Part shown: piece after piece, positions 10,856 through 21,628 of the stretch
Position numbering within the stretch: position 1 is the stretch's first letter
Layout: each line of letters opens with the position of its first letter
Origin: Piliocolobus tephrosceles
Lineage: Eukaryota > Chordata > Mammalia > Primates > Cercopithecidae
NCBI RefSeq assembly: GCF_002776525.5
Contig: NC_045434.1
Coordinates: 198,414,164 to 198,478,163 of the forward strand
DNA length: 64,000 nt
Reading direction: 5' to 3'
Translations under genes and position numbers: made by a program
The notes under the pieces: generated by a model
The model's database searches: none
What the model saw: only the letters and a program-made list of their open reading frames with translations
What the model was told of the DNA's origin: nothing

Positions 10856-12226
10856 GTGGGTGGCTGACAAGATGGCTGAATAGGAACAGCTCCAGTCTGC
10901 AGCTCCCAGTGAGATCAACACAGAAGGCAGGTGATTTCCGCATTTCCACCTGAGGTACCCAGCTCATCTCATTGGTACTGGTTAGACAGTGGGTGCAGCC
11001 CACGGAAGGCGAGCCAAAGCAGGGTGGGGTATTGCCTTACCCAGGAAGTACAAGGGGTTGGGGAACTCCCTCCCCTAGCTAAGGGAAGCTGTGAGGGATT
11101 GTGCCTTGAGGAACGGTGCATTCCAGCCCAAATAGTACACTTTTCCCATGGTCTTCGCAACCCATAGACCAGGAGATTCCATCAGGTGCCTACACCATCA
11201 GGGCTCCAGGTTTCAAGCACAAAACTGGGTGGCCATTTGGGCAGACGCCGAGCTAGCTGCAGGAGTATTTTTTCATACCCCAGTGGCGCCTGGAACACCA
11301 GCGAGACAGAACCATTCACTCCCCTGGAAAGGGGGCTGGAGCCAGAGAGCCAAGTGGTCTAGCTCAGCATATCCCACCCCCACGGAGCTCAGCAAGCTAA
11401 GATCCACTGGCTTGAAATTCTTGCTGCCAGCACAGCAGGCTGAAGTCGACCTGGGACACTCGAGTTTGGTTGTGGGAGAGGCATCCGCCATGACCAAGGC
11501 TTGAGTAGGTGGTTTTTCCCTCACAGTGTAAACAAAGCCTCTGGGAAGTTTGAACTGGGCGGAGCCCACCACAGCTCAGCAAAGCCACTGTAGCCAGATT
11601 GCCTCTCTAGATTCCTCCTCTCTGGGCAGGGCATCTCTGAAAGAAAGGCAGCACCCCTAGTCAGGGGCTTATAGATAAAACTCCCTGGGACAGAGCACCT
11701 GGGGGAAGGGGTGGCTCTGGGCACAGCTTCAGCAGACTTAAACATTCCTGCCTGCTGGCTGGGAAGAGAGCAGTGGATCTCCCAGCACAGCGCTCGAGCT
11801 CTGCTAAGGAACAGACTGCCTCCTCAAGTGGGTCCTGGACCCCCATGCCTCCTGACTGGGAGATACCTCCCAGCAGGGATTGACAGACACCTCATATAAG
11901 AGAACTCCAGCCGGCATCTGGTGGTTGCCACCTCATACAGGAGAGCTCCAGCTGGCATCTGGCAGGTGCCCCTCTGGGACAAAACTTCCAGAGGAAGGAA
12001 CAGGCAGCATTCTTTGCTGTTCTGCAGCCTCTGCTGGTGATACCCAGGCAAACAGCATCTGAAGTGGATCTCCAGCAAACTCCAGCAGACCTGGAGCAGA
12101 AGGGCCTGACTGTTTTAAGGAAACTAACAAACAGAAAGGAATAGCATCAACATCAACAAAAAGGATGTCCACACAAAAGCACCATCCGAAGGTCACCAAC
12201 ATCAAACACCAAAGGTGGATAAATCC
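10856..12226 (+). promoter_or_regulatory. L1 5' UTR with internal promoter region
   Basis: About 1.37 kb of L1PA 5' UTR. A YY1-like word (caagatggct) lies near its first bases, where YY1 is known to position L1 starts. It keeps the segment near 11940-12090 (ctggcatctggcaggtgccc to 'cccaggcaaacagcatctga') that older L1PA copies carry; as I recall, a 129-bp part of this was lost in young ape L1s. An antisense open frame of 99 codons lies at 11273-11572. Present activity cannot be judged from sequence. Confidence 0.75.
11888..11969 (+). repeat. 41-bp tandem duplication in L1 5' UTR
   Basis: Two adjacent 41-bp units (11888-11928 and 11929-11969) begin cacctcata and share ctccag, ggcatctgg and a final tgc. 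I count 34 of 41 positions identical, so the duplication is old relative to the insertion or was inherited from the source element. Confidence 0.8.
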
Positions 12227-13259
12227 ATGAAGATGAGGAAAAACCAGGGCAAAAAGGCTGGAAATTCCAAAAACCAGAACACTTTTTCTCCTCCAAAAGA
12301 TCACAACTCCTCACCAGCAAGAGAACAAAACTGGAGGGAGAATCAGTTTGTCAAATTGACAGAAGTAGGCTTCAGAAGGTGGGTAATAACAAACTCCTCT
12401 GAGCTAAAGAAGCGTGTTCTAACCCAATGACAGGAAGTTAAGAACCTTGAAAAAAGGTTAGAGGAATTGCTAACTAGAACAATCAGTTTAGAGAAGAACA
12501 TAAATGACCTGATGGAGCTGAAAGACACAGGACGAGAACTTCATGAAGTATACACAAGTATCAATAACTGAATTGATCAAGCAGAAGAAAGGATATCAGA
12601 GATTGAAGATCACCTAAATGAAATAAAGTGTGAAGACAAGATTAGAGAAAAAATAATCAAAAGGAACAAACAAAACCTCCAAGAAATATGGGACTATGTG
12701 AAAAGACCACACCTACAAATGATTGGTGAACCTGAAAGTGGCAAGCAGAATGGAAACAAGTTGGAAAACATTCTTCAGGATATTATCCAGGAGAACTTTC
12801 CCAACCTAACAAGACAGGCCAACATTCAAATTCAGGAAATACAGAGAACACCACAAAGATACTCCTCAAGAAGAGCAACCCCAAGACACATAATCGTCAG
12901 ATTCACCAAGGTTGAAATGAAGGAAATAATGTTAAGGGCAGCCAGAGAGAAAGGTTGGGTTTCCCACAACGGGAAACCCATCAGACTAACAGCGGATCTC
13001 TCTGCAGAAACCGTACAAGCCAGAAGAGAGTGAGGGCCAATATTCAACATTCTTAAAGAAAAGAATTTTCAACCCAGAATTTCATATCCAGCCAAACTAA
13101 GCTTCATAAGCGAAGGAGAAATAAAATCCTTTACAGACAATCAAATGCTGAGAGATTTTTGTCATCGTCAGGCCTGCCTTACAAGCGTTCCTGAAGGAAG
13201 CACTAAATATGGAAAGGAAAAACTGGTACCACCCACTGCAAAAACATACCAAATTGTAA
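12227..13259 (+). pseudogene. L1 ORF1 (RNA-binding chaperone), broken
   Basis: In active L1 this protein binds L1 RNA as a trimer through a coiled coil, an RRM and a C-terminal domain. The frame starts at ATG 12227 (or 12233) with MKMRKNQGKKAGNSKNQN. The coiled-coil part (about 12370-12700), the YVKRP segment and the RRM-like part with RRATPRHIIVRFTKVEMKE (12867-12923) are readable. Damage: an in-frame TGA at 12428-12430, another TGA near 12568, a TGA replacing a tryptophan codon at 13031-13033, and an extra T in a T run near 13156-13160. That extra T moves the normal end (HTKL-stop, 13245-13259) into another frame. No protein of normal length can be made. Confidence 0.93.
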
Positions 13260-13515
13260 AGACCATCAACACTATGAAGAAATTGCATCAACTAACGGGC
13301 AAAATAACCAGATAGCATCATAACGACAGGATCAAATTCACACAACAATATTAATCTTAAATGTAAATGGGCTAAATGCCCCAATTAAAAGACACAGACT
13401 GGCAAATTGGATAAAAAGTTGAGACCCATTGGTGTGCTGTATTCAAGAGACCCATCTAATGTGCAAAGACACACACAGGCTCAAAATAAAGGGATGGAGG
13501 AAAATTTACCAAGAC

Positions 13516-13517
13516 AA

Positions 13518-13560
<43 letters not shown>
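13516..13560 (+). repeat. (AAAT)n microsatellite inside L1 ORF2
   Basis: About 11 uninterrupted units lie where the L1 consensus has an A-rich coding segment just before gttgcaatcctagcctctga. It probably expanded after insertion. Confidence 0.95.
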
Positions 13561-16500
13561 CTAGAGGTTGCAATCCTAGCCTCTGATAAAACAGACTTTA
13601 AACCAACAAAGATCAAAAAAGACAAAGAAGGGCATTACATAATGGTAAAGGGATCAATGCAACAAGAAGAGCTAACTTTCCTAAATGTATATGCACCCAA
13701 TACAGGAGCACTCAGGTTCATAACGCAAGTTCTTAGAGACCTACAAAGAGACAGGCTCCCACACAATAATAGCGGGAGACTTTAACCCCACTGTCAATAT
13801 TAGACAGATCAATGAGACAGAAAATTAACAAGGATAAACTTGAACTCAGCTCTGGACCAAGTGGACCTAATTGACATCTACAAAACTCTCCACCCCAAAT
13901 CAACAGAATATACATTATTCTCAGCACCACATCACACTTATTCTAAAATTGACTACATAGTTGGAAGTAAAACACTCCTCAGAAAACACAAAAGAAAAAA
14001 ATCATAACAAACAGTCTGTCAGACCACAGTGCAATCAAATTAGAACTCAGGATTAAGAAATTCACTGAAAACCACACAACTACATGGAAACTGAACAATC
14101 TGCTCCTGAATGCCTACTGGGTAAATAATAAAATTAAGGCAGAAATAAATAAGTTCTTTGAAACCAATGAGAACAAAGACACAACATACCAGAATCTCTG
14201 GGACACAGCTAAAGCAGTGTTTAGAGGGAAACACTTTTTAGAGGGAAACATTTATAGCACTAAATACCCACAGGAGAAAGCAAGAAAGACCTAAAATCAA
14301 CACCCTAACATCACAATTAAAAGAACTAGAGAAGCAAGAGCAAACAGATTCAAAAGCTAGCAGAAGACAAGAAATAAGTAAGAACAGAGCACAACTGAAG
14401 GAGATAGAGACATGAAAAACCCTTCAAAAAATCAGTGAATCCAGGAGATGGTTTTCTAAAAGATGAAAAATATAGATAGACTGCTAACCAGACTAATAAA
14501 GAATAAAAGAGAGAAGAAATCAAATAGACACAATAAAAAATGATAAAGGGGATATCACTACTGATCCCACAGAAATACAAACTATCATCAGAGAATACTA
14601 TAAACACCTCTACACAAATAAACTAGAAAATCTGGAAGAAATGGATAAATTCCTGAACACAACACCCTCCCAAGACTAAATCAGGAAGAAGTTGAATCTG
14701 AATAGACCAAATAACAAGTTCTGAAATTGAAGCAGTAATTAATAGCCTACCAACCAAAAAAAAGCCCAGGACAAGAAGGATTCACAGCTGAATTCTACCA
14801 GAGGTACAAAAAGGAGCTGGTACCATTCCTTCTGAAACGATTCCAAACAATAGAAAAAGAGGGACTCCTCCCTAACTCATTTTAGGAGGCCAGCATCATC
14901 CTGATACCAAAGGCTGGCAGAGACACAACAAAAAAAGAAAATTTTAGGCAAATATCCCTGATGAACATCGATGTGAAAATCCTCAATAAAATACTGGCAA
15001 ACCAAATCCAGCAGCACATCAAAAAGCTTATCCACACAATTAAGTCGGCTTCATCCCTGGGACACAAGGCTGGTTCAACATATGCAAATCAATAAACGTA
15101 ATCCATCACATAAGCAGAACCAATGATAAGAACCACATGATTATCTCAATAGATGCAGAAAAGACCTTCAATAAAATTCAACACCACTTCATGTTAAAAA
15201 CTCTCAATAAACTAGGTATTGATGGAATATATCTCATATACATAATAATAAGAGCTACTTATGACAAACCCACGGCCAATATCATACTGAATGAGCAAAA
15301 GCTGGAAGCATTCGTTTTGAAAACAAGCACAAGGCAAGGATGCCCTCTTTTACCACTCCTATTCAACATAGTGTTGGAAGTTTTAGCCAGGGCAATCAGG
15401 CAAGAGAAAGAAGTAAAGAGTATTCAAATAGGAAGAGAGGAAGTCAAATTGTGTCTGTTTGCAGATGACATGATTGTATATTTAGAAAACCCCATCGTCT
15501 CAGCCCAAAATCTCCTTAAGCTGACAAGCAACTTCAGCAAAGTCTCAGCATAAAAAATCAAAGTGCAAAAATTACAAGCATTCCTATACACCAATAATAG
15601 ACAAACAGAGAGCCAAATCTTGAGTGAACTCCCATTCACAATTGCTACAAAAAGAATAAAATACCTAGGAATACAACTTACAAGGGATGTGAAGTACCTC
15701 TTCAAGGAGAACTACAAACCACTGCTCAACGAAATAAGAGAGGACACAAACAAACGGAAAAACATTCCATGCTCATGGATAGGAAGAATCAATATCATGA
15801 AAATGGCCATACCGCCCAAAGTAATTTGTAGATTCAATGCTATTCCCATCAAACTACCATTGACTTTCTTCACAGAAGTAAAAAAAAAAAACAAACTACT
15901 TTAAATTTCATATGGAACCAAAAAAGAGCCCATATAGCCAAGACAATCTTAAGAAAAGAAGGAAGCTGGAGGCATCATGCTACCTGACTCCAAACTATAC
16001 TACAAGGCTGCAGTAACCAAAACAGCATGGTACTGGTACCAAAACAGATATATAGACCAATGGAACAGAACAGAGGCCTCAGAAATAATGCCACATGTCT
16101 ACAACCATCTGATCTTTGACATACCTGACAAAAACAAGCAATGGGGAAAGATTCCCTATTTAATAAACAGTATTGGGAAAACTAACTAGCCATATTCAGA
16201 AAACTGAAACTGGACCCCTTCCTTACACCTTATACAGAAATTAACTTAAGATGGATTAAAGACTTAAATGTAAGACTTAAAACCATAAAACTCTGGAAGA
16301 AAACCCAGGCAATACCATTCAGGACATAGGCATGGACAAAGACTTCATGACTAAAACACCAAAAGCAATGACAACAAAAGCCAAAATTGACAAATGGGAT
16401 CTAATTAAACTAAAGAGCTTCTGCAGAGCAAAATAAACTATCATTAGAGTAAACAGAATGGGAGAAAATTTTTGCAATCTATCCATCTGACAAAGGGCTA

Positions 16501-16781
16501 ATATCCAGAATCTACAAGGAACTTAAACAAAGGTACAAGAAAAAAACAACTCCATCAAAAATTGGGCAAAGGATATGAACAGACACTTCTCAAAAGGAGA
16601 CATATATGCAACCAACAAACATATAAAAAAAAAAAAAACCTCATCATCACTGGTCATTAGAGAAATGCAAATCAAAACCACAGTGAGATACCATCTCATG
16701 CCAGTTAGTTAGAATGGCTATCATTAAAAAGCCAGGAAACAATAGATGCTGGAAAGGATGTGGAGAAATAGGAATGCTTTT

Positions 16782-17072
16782 TTTTTTTTTTTTGAGATGG
16801 AGTCTTGCTTTGTTGCCAGGCTGGAGTACAGTGGCATGATCTCAGCTCACTGCAACCTCCACCTTCTGGGTTCAAGCAATTCTCCTGCCTCAGCCTCCCG
16901 AGTAGCTGGGACCACAGGCGTGCACCACCATGGCCAGCTAATTTTTGTATTTTTAGTAGAGACGGGGTTTCACTGTGTTGGCCAGGATGGTCTCGATCTC
17001 TTGACCTCATCATCTGCCTGCCTCAGCCTCCCAAAGTGCTAGGATTACAGGCTTGAGCCATCATGCCTGGCC
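16782..17072 (-). mobile_element. AluS, antisense, inside L1 ORF2
   Basis: Full reverse Alu with a clean 12-bp TSD aggaatgctttt (16770-16781 and 17073-17084). Removing it restores continuous L1 sequence. Confidence 0.97.
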
Positions 17073-17835
17073 AGGAATGCTTTTACACTGTTGGTGGGAG
17101 TGTAAATTAGTTCAATCATTGTAGAAGACAGTGTGGTGATTCCTTAAGGATCTAGAACCAGAAATACCATTTGACGCAGCAATCCCATTACTAGGTATAC
17201 ACCCAAAGGATTATAAATCATTCTACCATAAAGACACATGCACACATATGTTTATTGCAGCACTGTTCACAATAGCAAAGATTTGGAACCAACCCAAATG
17301 CCCATCAATGATAGACTGGATAAAGAAAATGTGGCACATATACACCATGGAATACTATGCAGCCATGAAAAAGGATGAGTTCATGTCCTTTGCAGGGACA
17401 TGGATGAAGCTGGAAACCATCATTCTCAGCAAAGTAACACAGGAACAGAAAACCAAACACCGCATATTCTCACTCATAAGTGGGAGTTGAATAATGAGAA
17501 TACATGGACACAGCAGGAGAACATCACACACCGGGGCCTGTCAGAGGGTGGGGGGCAAAGGGAGGGATAGCATTAGGAGAAATACCTAATGTAGATGATG
17601 GGTTGATGGCACAGCAAACCACCATGGTACGTGTATACCTACATAACAAACTTGCATGTTCTGCACATGTACCCCAGAACTTAGAGTATAATTTAAAAAA
17701 TACAATAACAAATAACTTTACAACAATAAAAATAATACAAATAAAAACCAATATGGTAGAACAACTATTTACATAGAGTTTACATTGTATTAAGTATCAT
17801 AAGTAATCTAGAGATGATTTAAAGTATACAGGAGA

Positions 17836-18127
17836 GAGCTGGGCAGAGTAGCTTACACCTGTAATCCTAGTACTTTGGAAGGCAGAGGCAGACAGATCAC
17901 TTGAGGCCAGGAGTTCGAGACTAGCCTGGCCAACATGGCAGAACCCCATCTCTACTAAAAATACAAAAAATTAGCCAGGTGTATTGGCACATGCCTGCAA
18001 TCCCAGCTACTCAGGAGGCTGAAGCACAAGAATCCCTTGAACCCAGGAGGTGGAGGTTGCAGTGAGCTGAGATCATGCCACTCTGGGCGACAGAGTGAGA
18101 TTTTGTCTCAAAAAAATAAAAAAATAG
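17836..18127 (+). mobile_element. AluS, sense, inside Tigger
   Basis: Alu with a shortened right arm (gccactctgggcgac lacks the cactccagcc words). Its A-rich tail received the AluYR that follows. The target words aaagtataca-ggag (17821-17834) recur as aaagtatactggag (18448-18461) after the AluYR. Confidence 0.92.
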
Positions 18128-18447
18128 GCCGGGCGCGGTGGCTCAAGCCTGTAATCCCAGCACTTTGGGAGGCCGGGACGGGCGGATCACGAGGTCTGGA
18201 GATCGAGACCATCCTGGCTAACACGGTGAAACCCCGTCTCTACTAAAAAATACAAAAAACCAGCCGGGCGAGGTGGCGGCGCCTGTAGTCCCAGCTACTC
18301 GGGAGGCTGAGGCAGGAGAATGGCGTAAAACCCGGGAGGCGGAGCTTGCAGTGAGCTGAGATCCGGCCACTGCACTCCAGCCTAGACTCCGTCTCAAAAA
18401 ATAAATAAATAAATAAATAAATAAAAATTAAAAAAAAATAAAAAAAT
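18128..18447 (+). mobile_element. AluYR-type (Old World monkey lineage), in the tail of an AluS
   Basis: Young Alu with gctcaagcctgtaatccc, gcgaggtggcggcgcctg and gagatccggccactgcac. It lacks the gggcgacagagcg words before actccgtctc. The tail is (AAAT)n followed by A-rich sequence. It sits head-to-tail in the A tail of the preceding AluS, so its own TSD cannot be separated from A-rich DNA. Confidence 0.9.
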
Positions 18448-18462
18448 AAAGTATACTGGAGG

Positions 18463-18750
18463 GGACTGGGCACAGTGGCTCATGCCTGAAATCCCAACAC
18501 TTTGGGAGGCTAAGGGTGGACAGATGGCTCAGGAGTTCGACACCAGCTTGGCCAACATGGTGAAACCCTGTCTCTACAAAAAGTACAAAAAAATTAGGAT
18601 ATGGTGGCATATACCTATGGTCCTGGCTACTCAGGAGGCCAAGGTGGGAGGATTGCTTTTGCCCAGGAGGTCGAGGGTGCAGCAAGCTGTGATCACACCA
18701 CTGAACTCTAGCCTGGACAACAGAGCAAGACCCTGTCCCCTCAAAAAAAT
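18463..18750 (+). mobile_element. Alu (J/S type), sense, inside Tigger
   Basis: Full Alu (ggactgggcacagtggctc to a Ca7 tail). The TSD gtatactggagg (18451-18462) against gtatatgggagg (18751-18762) lies in Tigger sequence, so this was a separate insertion next to the AluS/AluYR pair. Confidence 0.92.
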
Positions 18751-18915
18751 GTATATGGGAGGATGTGCATATGTCATATGCAAATACTACATCATTTTAT
18801 GTCAAGGACCTGAGCATCCTCAGATTTTGGTATCCTGGAGGGGTCCGGGAACCAATCCCCCTCAGACACCGAGGAATGACTATATTTACTGAGAAGTTAC
18901 TAAAACCAAGAACTG

Positions 18916-19444
18916 TGCAAAGCCCATGTATAGATTGACTCCACAGTTCCCCAAAGTAGGTCTGTGGTCTAAGATATTAGACCCACCTGCTGTGGTCCTG
19001 AAAACGCAGGGATTTGTATTCGTATCATTATTCCAGGGATCTCATTTGTGGCCAAGCTTGGGGGTATCTGTGCTCATTTAATCATTCAATAAGTCCACAG
19101 GTAGGACTTTGTATATTAGTTTTACAGAGTGGAAAACTGAGGCTCTGGAAGCATAAGTGACTGGCACTAAGTTGACAGTCCCTCTGACTTCACAGCTGGG
19201 CACCTAGGCACTGCAGTCCAAATACTGGCAAAAAATATGGTACCACCCAGTGACTTAACAGCTGCCCTGGATTCTACTTTATGGATTGCCTGGCACTAAG
19301 TAAACATAATCTTGCCTTTTTACCTTTTATTTTCATTACTTTGGGGTGTGACATGGACTTGGGTTCCAAACCATGGGCTTAAAATCCTTTCTAGATGTAG
19401 CCAGAGTGAAGCACCACTTCAGTAGCAGTTAATTACCTTTAATG
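18916..19444. other. unclassified intergenic DNA
   Basis: No gene seen. A weak reverse-MIR-like stretch may lie at 19060-19210 (ggaaaactgaggctctggaa), but its end boxes are too eroded to call. Confidence 0.4.
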
Positions 19445-19570
19445 ATAATTGGTAACACTAATAATTGCAGCTCCCATTTACTGAGCACTTACTACAGGCC
19501 AGGCCCTGTGCTACAGGTGATGTGTGCTCTTTGAACACATCATCTCCTTCATCCCGCCCAGGTGAGTGTG
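19445..19570 (-). mobile_element. MIR, antisense
   Basis: Reverse MIR end: catttactgagcacttacta, 'caggccaggccctgtgctac'. It fades after 19570. Confidence 0.78.
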
Positions 19571-20179
19571 GGCTGGGGATACTCACATCGCCCACAGCTC
19601 CCTCCCTCCCTCCCTCCCCGGTATGTGGGGAGACAGTGATACCATCAGGGAAGCCTGGTGATTAAGTATCTTGGGCCTTTGCTACTATTTCCGTAAAGAG
19701 GCAGTGGCTTTTGACCTACTTTCTGGGCCAAAACCCTCTCTGGGATTTGGTGGCTCTGTGGCAAAATCTGACCACTGGTCTATCTCCTTGTGGTCAAGAA
19801 TCAGGGTGGGGCTGTGGGTGCTGGTGGAGAGAAAGGGGGAGGAAAGATTGCAGCATGAATCAGGCCCTGGCTCCACACTTAATGGTCACCAAGAAGTCTG
19901 CCCCACCGTGGTGGCATTCCAGAGGCCAGAAGCCAGCATGACTCCTGCAGCTGGAATCTGACCACTGTGGCGTCCACCATAATGACACCTTGAGAGAGGC
20001 TTAGTGGTCACATGGGGTGTGTTTTATTCCTTACTCTTCTCCTACAGTCTTTTCCACTCTCAGCTGGGCCCTTGGGCTATCGCTGGGGAAGGGAGCAGAG
20101 AGCTATTCGAGCAGAATGCTCGGTAGGCAAGCGCTTCCTCCGGGGACTCTTGTATTCATGCAGTCATTGGTTCCTCTGC
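19571..20179. other. unique intergenic DNA with a short (CCCT)n
   Basis: A (CCCT)n run of about 20 bases lies at 19598-19618. Otherwise no repeat or gene is recognised; open frames reach 96 codons with no family resemblance. Confidence 0.45.
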
Positions 20180-20249
20180 CCATCCATCCATCCATCCATC
20201 TGTCCATCCATCCTTCCATCTATCCGTCCACCCACCCATCTGTTTATCC
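20180..20249 (+). repeat. (CATC)n microsatellite, imperfect
   Basis: Catc/tccatc units with scattered changes (ctgtccatcc, cccacccatc). It abuts a reverse L2 end and probably grew from the L2 terminal (GAAT)n-type repeat. Confidence 0.9.
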
Positions 20250-20405
20250 ATGCAGCAAATGCCTATGTCTAAGGCACACTTGTAGATATTTGGGGCTATG
20301 GGAAATACAGACGAGTAAGACACAGACCCTGCTCTCAAGGAACCTGCACTCTCATATGGGAAACAGAAGTAAACTGACAATGCCGTAAACTTTGGGAGTA
20401 GTTTC
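20250..20405 (-). mobile_element. L2 3' end, antisense
   Basis: Reverse L2 terminal sequence: gcagcaaatgcctatgtcta, 'gtaagacacagaccctgctc', tcaaggaacctgcactctca. Confidence 0.75.
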
Positions 20406-20439
20406 TAGGAGACCTATTAAGCTGTGCTGAACAAGTTCA

Positions 20440-20690
20440 TTTGAATTACTCAGAGCCAGTTTGTCCTCTGGAGGCACACATCCCTGCTCAGATCTCAGCT
20501 CCACCAATTATCATCTGCATGGCCTTGGGTAAGACACTTCACTTCTCTGAGCCTCAATTCCCTCATCTGTAAAATGGGAGTAATTATAATACCTACTTCA
20601 CTGAGTTGTGAGAATTACAAGGAATATGTATATACAAGGCAATGCCTGGCCTGTAGTAGATGTGCAATCGTTGGTTATTTCATTTCTCTT
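20440..20690 (+). mobile_element. MIR, sense
   Basis: Near full MIR: 'gatctcagctccaccaatta', tggccttgggtaagacactt, ctctgagcctcaattccctc, 'aaaatgggagtaattataat', 'caatgcctggcctgtagtag'. Confidence 0.87.
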
Positions 20691-20699
20691 TTCTTCTTG

Positions 20700-20785
20700 A
20701 AGCTCTCTTGGCGGGGTACAGAAACAGACAAGCTCTGGTTCCTGTTACAAAGGGACTTAGAATGTAGTAGGAGAGAGTGACCGTG
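20700..20785 (-). mobile_element. L2 fragment, antisense
   Basis: Reverse L2-like block: acagacaagctctggttcct, 'gggacttagaatgtagtagg'. Short and diverged. Confidence 0.55.
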
Positions 20786-20789
20786 GGTT

Positions 20790-21025
20790 TAGCCCTTGCT
20801 GTTTGCCAAGTACTGTAAAATGCTTCCTGTTTATTTTCACATTTAGTTTGTACAACACAGTGAAGGCTTTATAATTCCCATTTCACAGATAAGGTAACAG
20901 AAGCTCAGAGAGTTAAATGACTTGCCAAGTTTGCACAGCTAATAAATGGCAAAGCTGGGATCTGAACCCTGGTTTGTTTTACTGCAGAGTCCACAGTCAA
21001 ACACTAGATTATAGTGTCTGTACAC
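20790..21025 (-). mobile_element. MIR, antisense
   Basis: Reverse MIR: tttgccaagtactgtaaaat, cccatttcacagataagg, 'gcacagctaataaatggcaa', gctgggatctgaaccctgg. Confidence 0.88.
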
Positions 21026-21104
21026 AGCTATGCATGGTAGAAGGTCATAAGTATCCTAATAAAGTGTCAAGCATATTGTTCTAAAAACACAGAGAAAGAA
21101 TTTC

Positions 21105-21540
21105 TTGGGATTTTTTGGAGAAGATGGTATTTGAGCTCCATTGTGAAGGAGGGAAGTCTAGAATATCAGTCTCATCTCATAGAAATCGCAGGTGGCAACT
21201 GTAGTCTTCCAGGCAGACAGTATAGCTTGGATAAAAGCATGAAGGTGAAAAGTGTGCAGTGCTTTGGGGGAGTAATCCCAGGATCATATACCATTTACAA
21301 AACCTGAATATCATGTTAGTCCAATCCCATTATCTCTCCGGTGACAAAACCAAGGTCCTGACCCAGGCCGCGTGGTAATGAGTGGCAATGCTGGGGTCAG
21401 CCCAGCATTGTTGGGGTGCAGAGTGTGGGACAGATAAGGCTCACCAGAAAAGTGGGAGTCAGATTACAGAAGACCTCGATTCTAGTGTGAGGAGTTTGGA
21501 AATGGAGAACTGGTGAAAGTACCTGAACAAGGTGAGTTCC
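21105..21540 (-). mobile_element. L2, antisense, with a MIR inside
   Basis: Reverse L2 pieces: ggtatttgagctccattgtg, 'ccaggcagacagtatagctt', then 'ccagaaaagtgggagtcaga' and gaggagtttggaaatggaga. A reverse MIR (about 21300-21415, ccaaggtcctgacccagg) appears to lie between them. Confidence 0.6.
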
Positions 21541-21628
21541 AACCTATTGATGGCGGAACTGGAGGGACCACAGCCCCACGTGATGGGAATCCTGGGTGGG
21601 GTCCGGCAAACCCTTGACTTCGTGGGAT

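Larger units (their letters stand above)
13323..17490 (+). pseudogene. L1 ORF2 (endonuclease and reverse transcriptase), broken
   Basis: In active L1 this protein nicks target DNA and copies L1 RNA into it. The start codon has become ACG (13323-13325). An AAAT array (13516-13560) replaces A-rich coding sequence in the endonuclease part. A 17-bp local duplication lies at 14221-14250. The reverse transcriptase core is readable at 15137-15553, including STRQGCPLLPLLFN and the catalytic FADD motif at 15458-15469. A TAA at 15551-15553 ends that frame, further pieces lie at 15563-15904 and 15977-16189, and an AluS cuts the 3' part at 16782. The C-terminal tail resumes at about 17248 and ends at the TGA at 17488-17490. 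Confidence 0.94.
10856..17695 (+). mobile_element. near full-length L1PA-type LINE-1, dead
   Basis: A complete-architecture LINE-1. The 5' UTR starts near gtgggtggctgacaagatgg. ORF1 and ORF2 follow, then a 3' UTR with the ggggcctgtcagagggtggg block and 'acatgtaccccagaactta', and a short A tail. The TSD aaaaatacagtaacaa at 10840-10855 recurs at 17696-17711 with one change (g to a), so the 5' end is intact and not truncated. An AluS sits in ORF2 (16782-17072) and an AAAT array in the endonuclease region. Both ORFs carry stops and frameshifts, so the copy cannot move itself. Subfamily is approximate (older L1PA, not L1PA2/3). Confidence 0.95.
10785..18882 (-). mobile_element. Tigger2/3-type MITE-like element, split by L1 and three Alus
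   Basis: Reverse non-autonomous pogo-family element in pieces: 10785-10855 (tagtcagcactctgtaccca), 17712-17835 ('gttctacat...tttacattgtattaag', 'gatgatttaaagtatac') and 18751-18882 ('ggaaccaatccccctcagac', gaggaatgacta). The terminal inverted repeats pair with each other, and the TA target duplication is at 10783-10784 and 18883-18884. With the inserts removed it is only a few hundred bases long, with no transposase. The same family forms the outer element at 53752-57043. Confidence 0.82.
9725..18915 (-). mobile_element. L2 (LINE/L2), antisense, split by several insertions
   Basis: Reverse L2 3' region in pieces: 9725-9959 (ctaggcactctctctaggct, then 'gcccctcataggagctatca'), 10297-10782 (ggagctgaagggatgtgtga-like, 'gaagatcaagatcactgcgg') and a short end at 18885-18915 (tttactgagaagttac). 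An AluS entered at 9960 and a Tigger2-type element at 10785. The sequence reads through each junction once the inserts are removed. Internal bases between the pieces belong to the inserts. Confidence 0.72.

Noticed and set aside
15137..15553. 138-codon frame with reverse transcriptase motif as a possible host gene
   Set aside because: It is the L1 ORF2 core; the element has intact TSDs and other stops, so it is a dead retrotransposon and not a domesticated gene.
20180..20249. possible CRISPR-like array from regular catc spacing
   Set aside because: A simple tetranucleotide microsatellite in a primate genome; no spacers.
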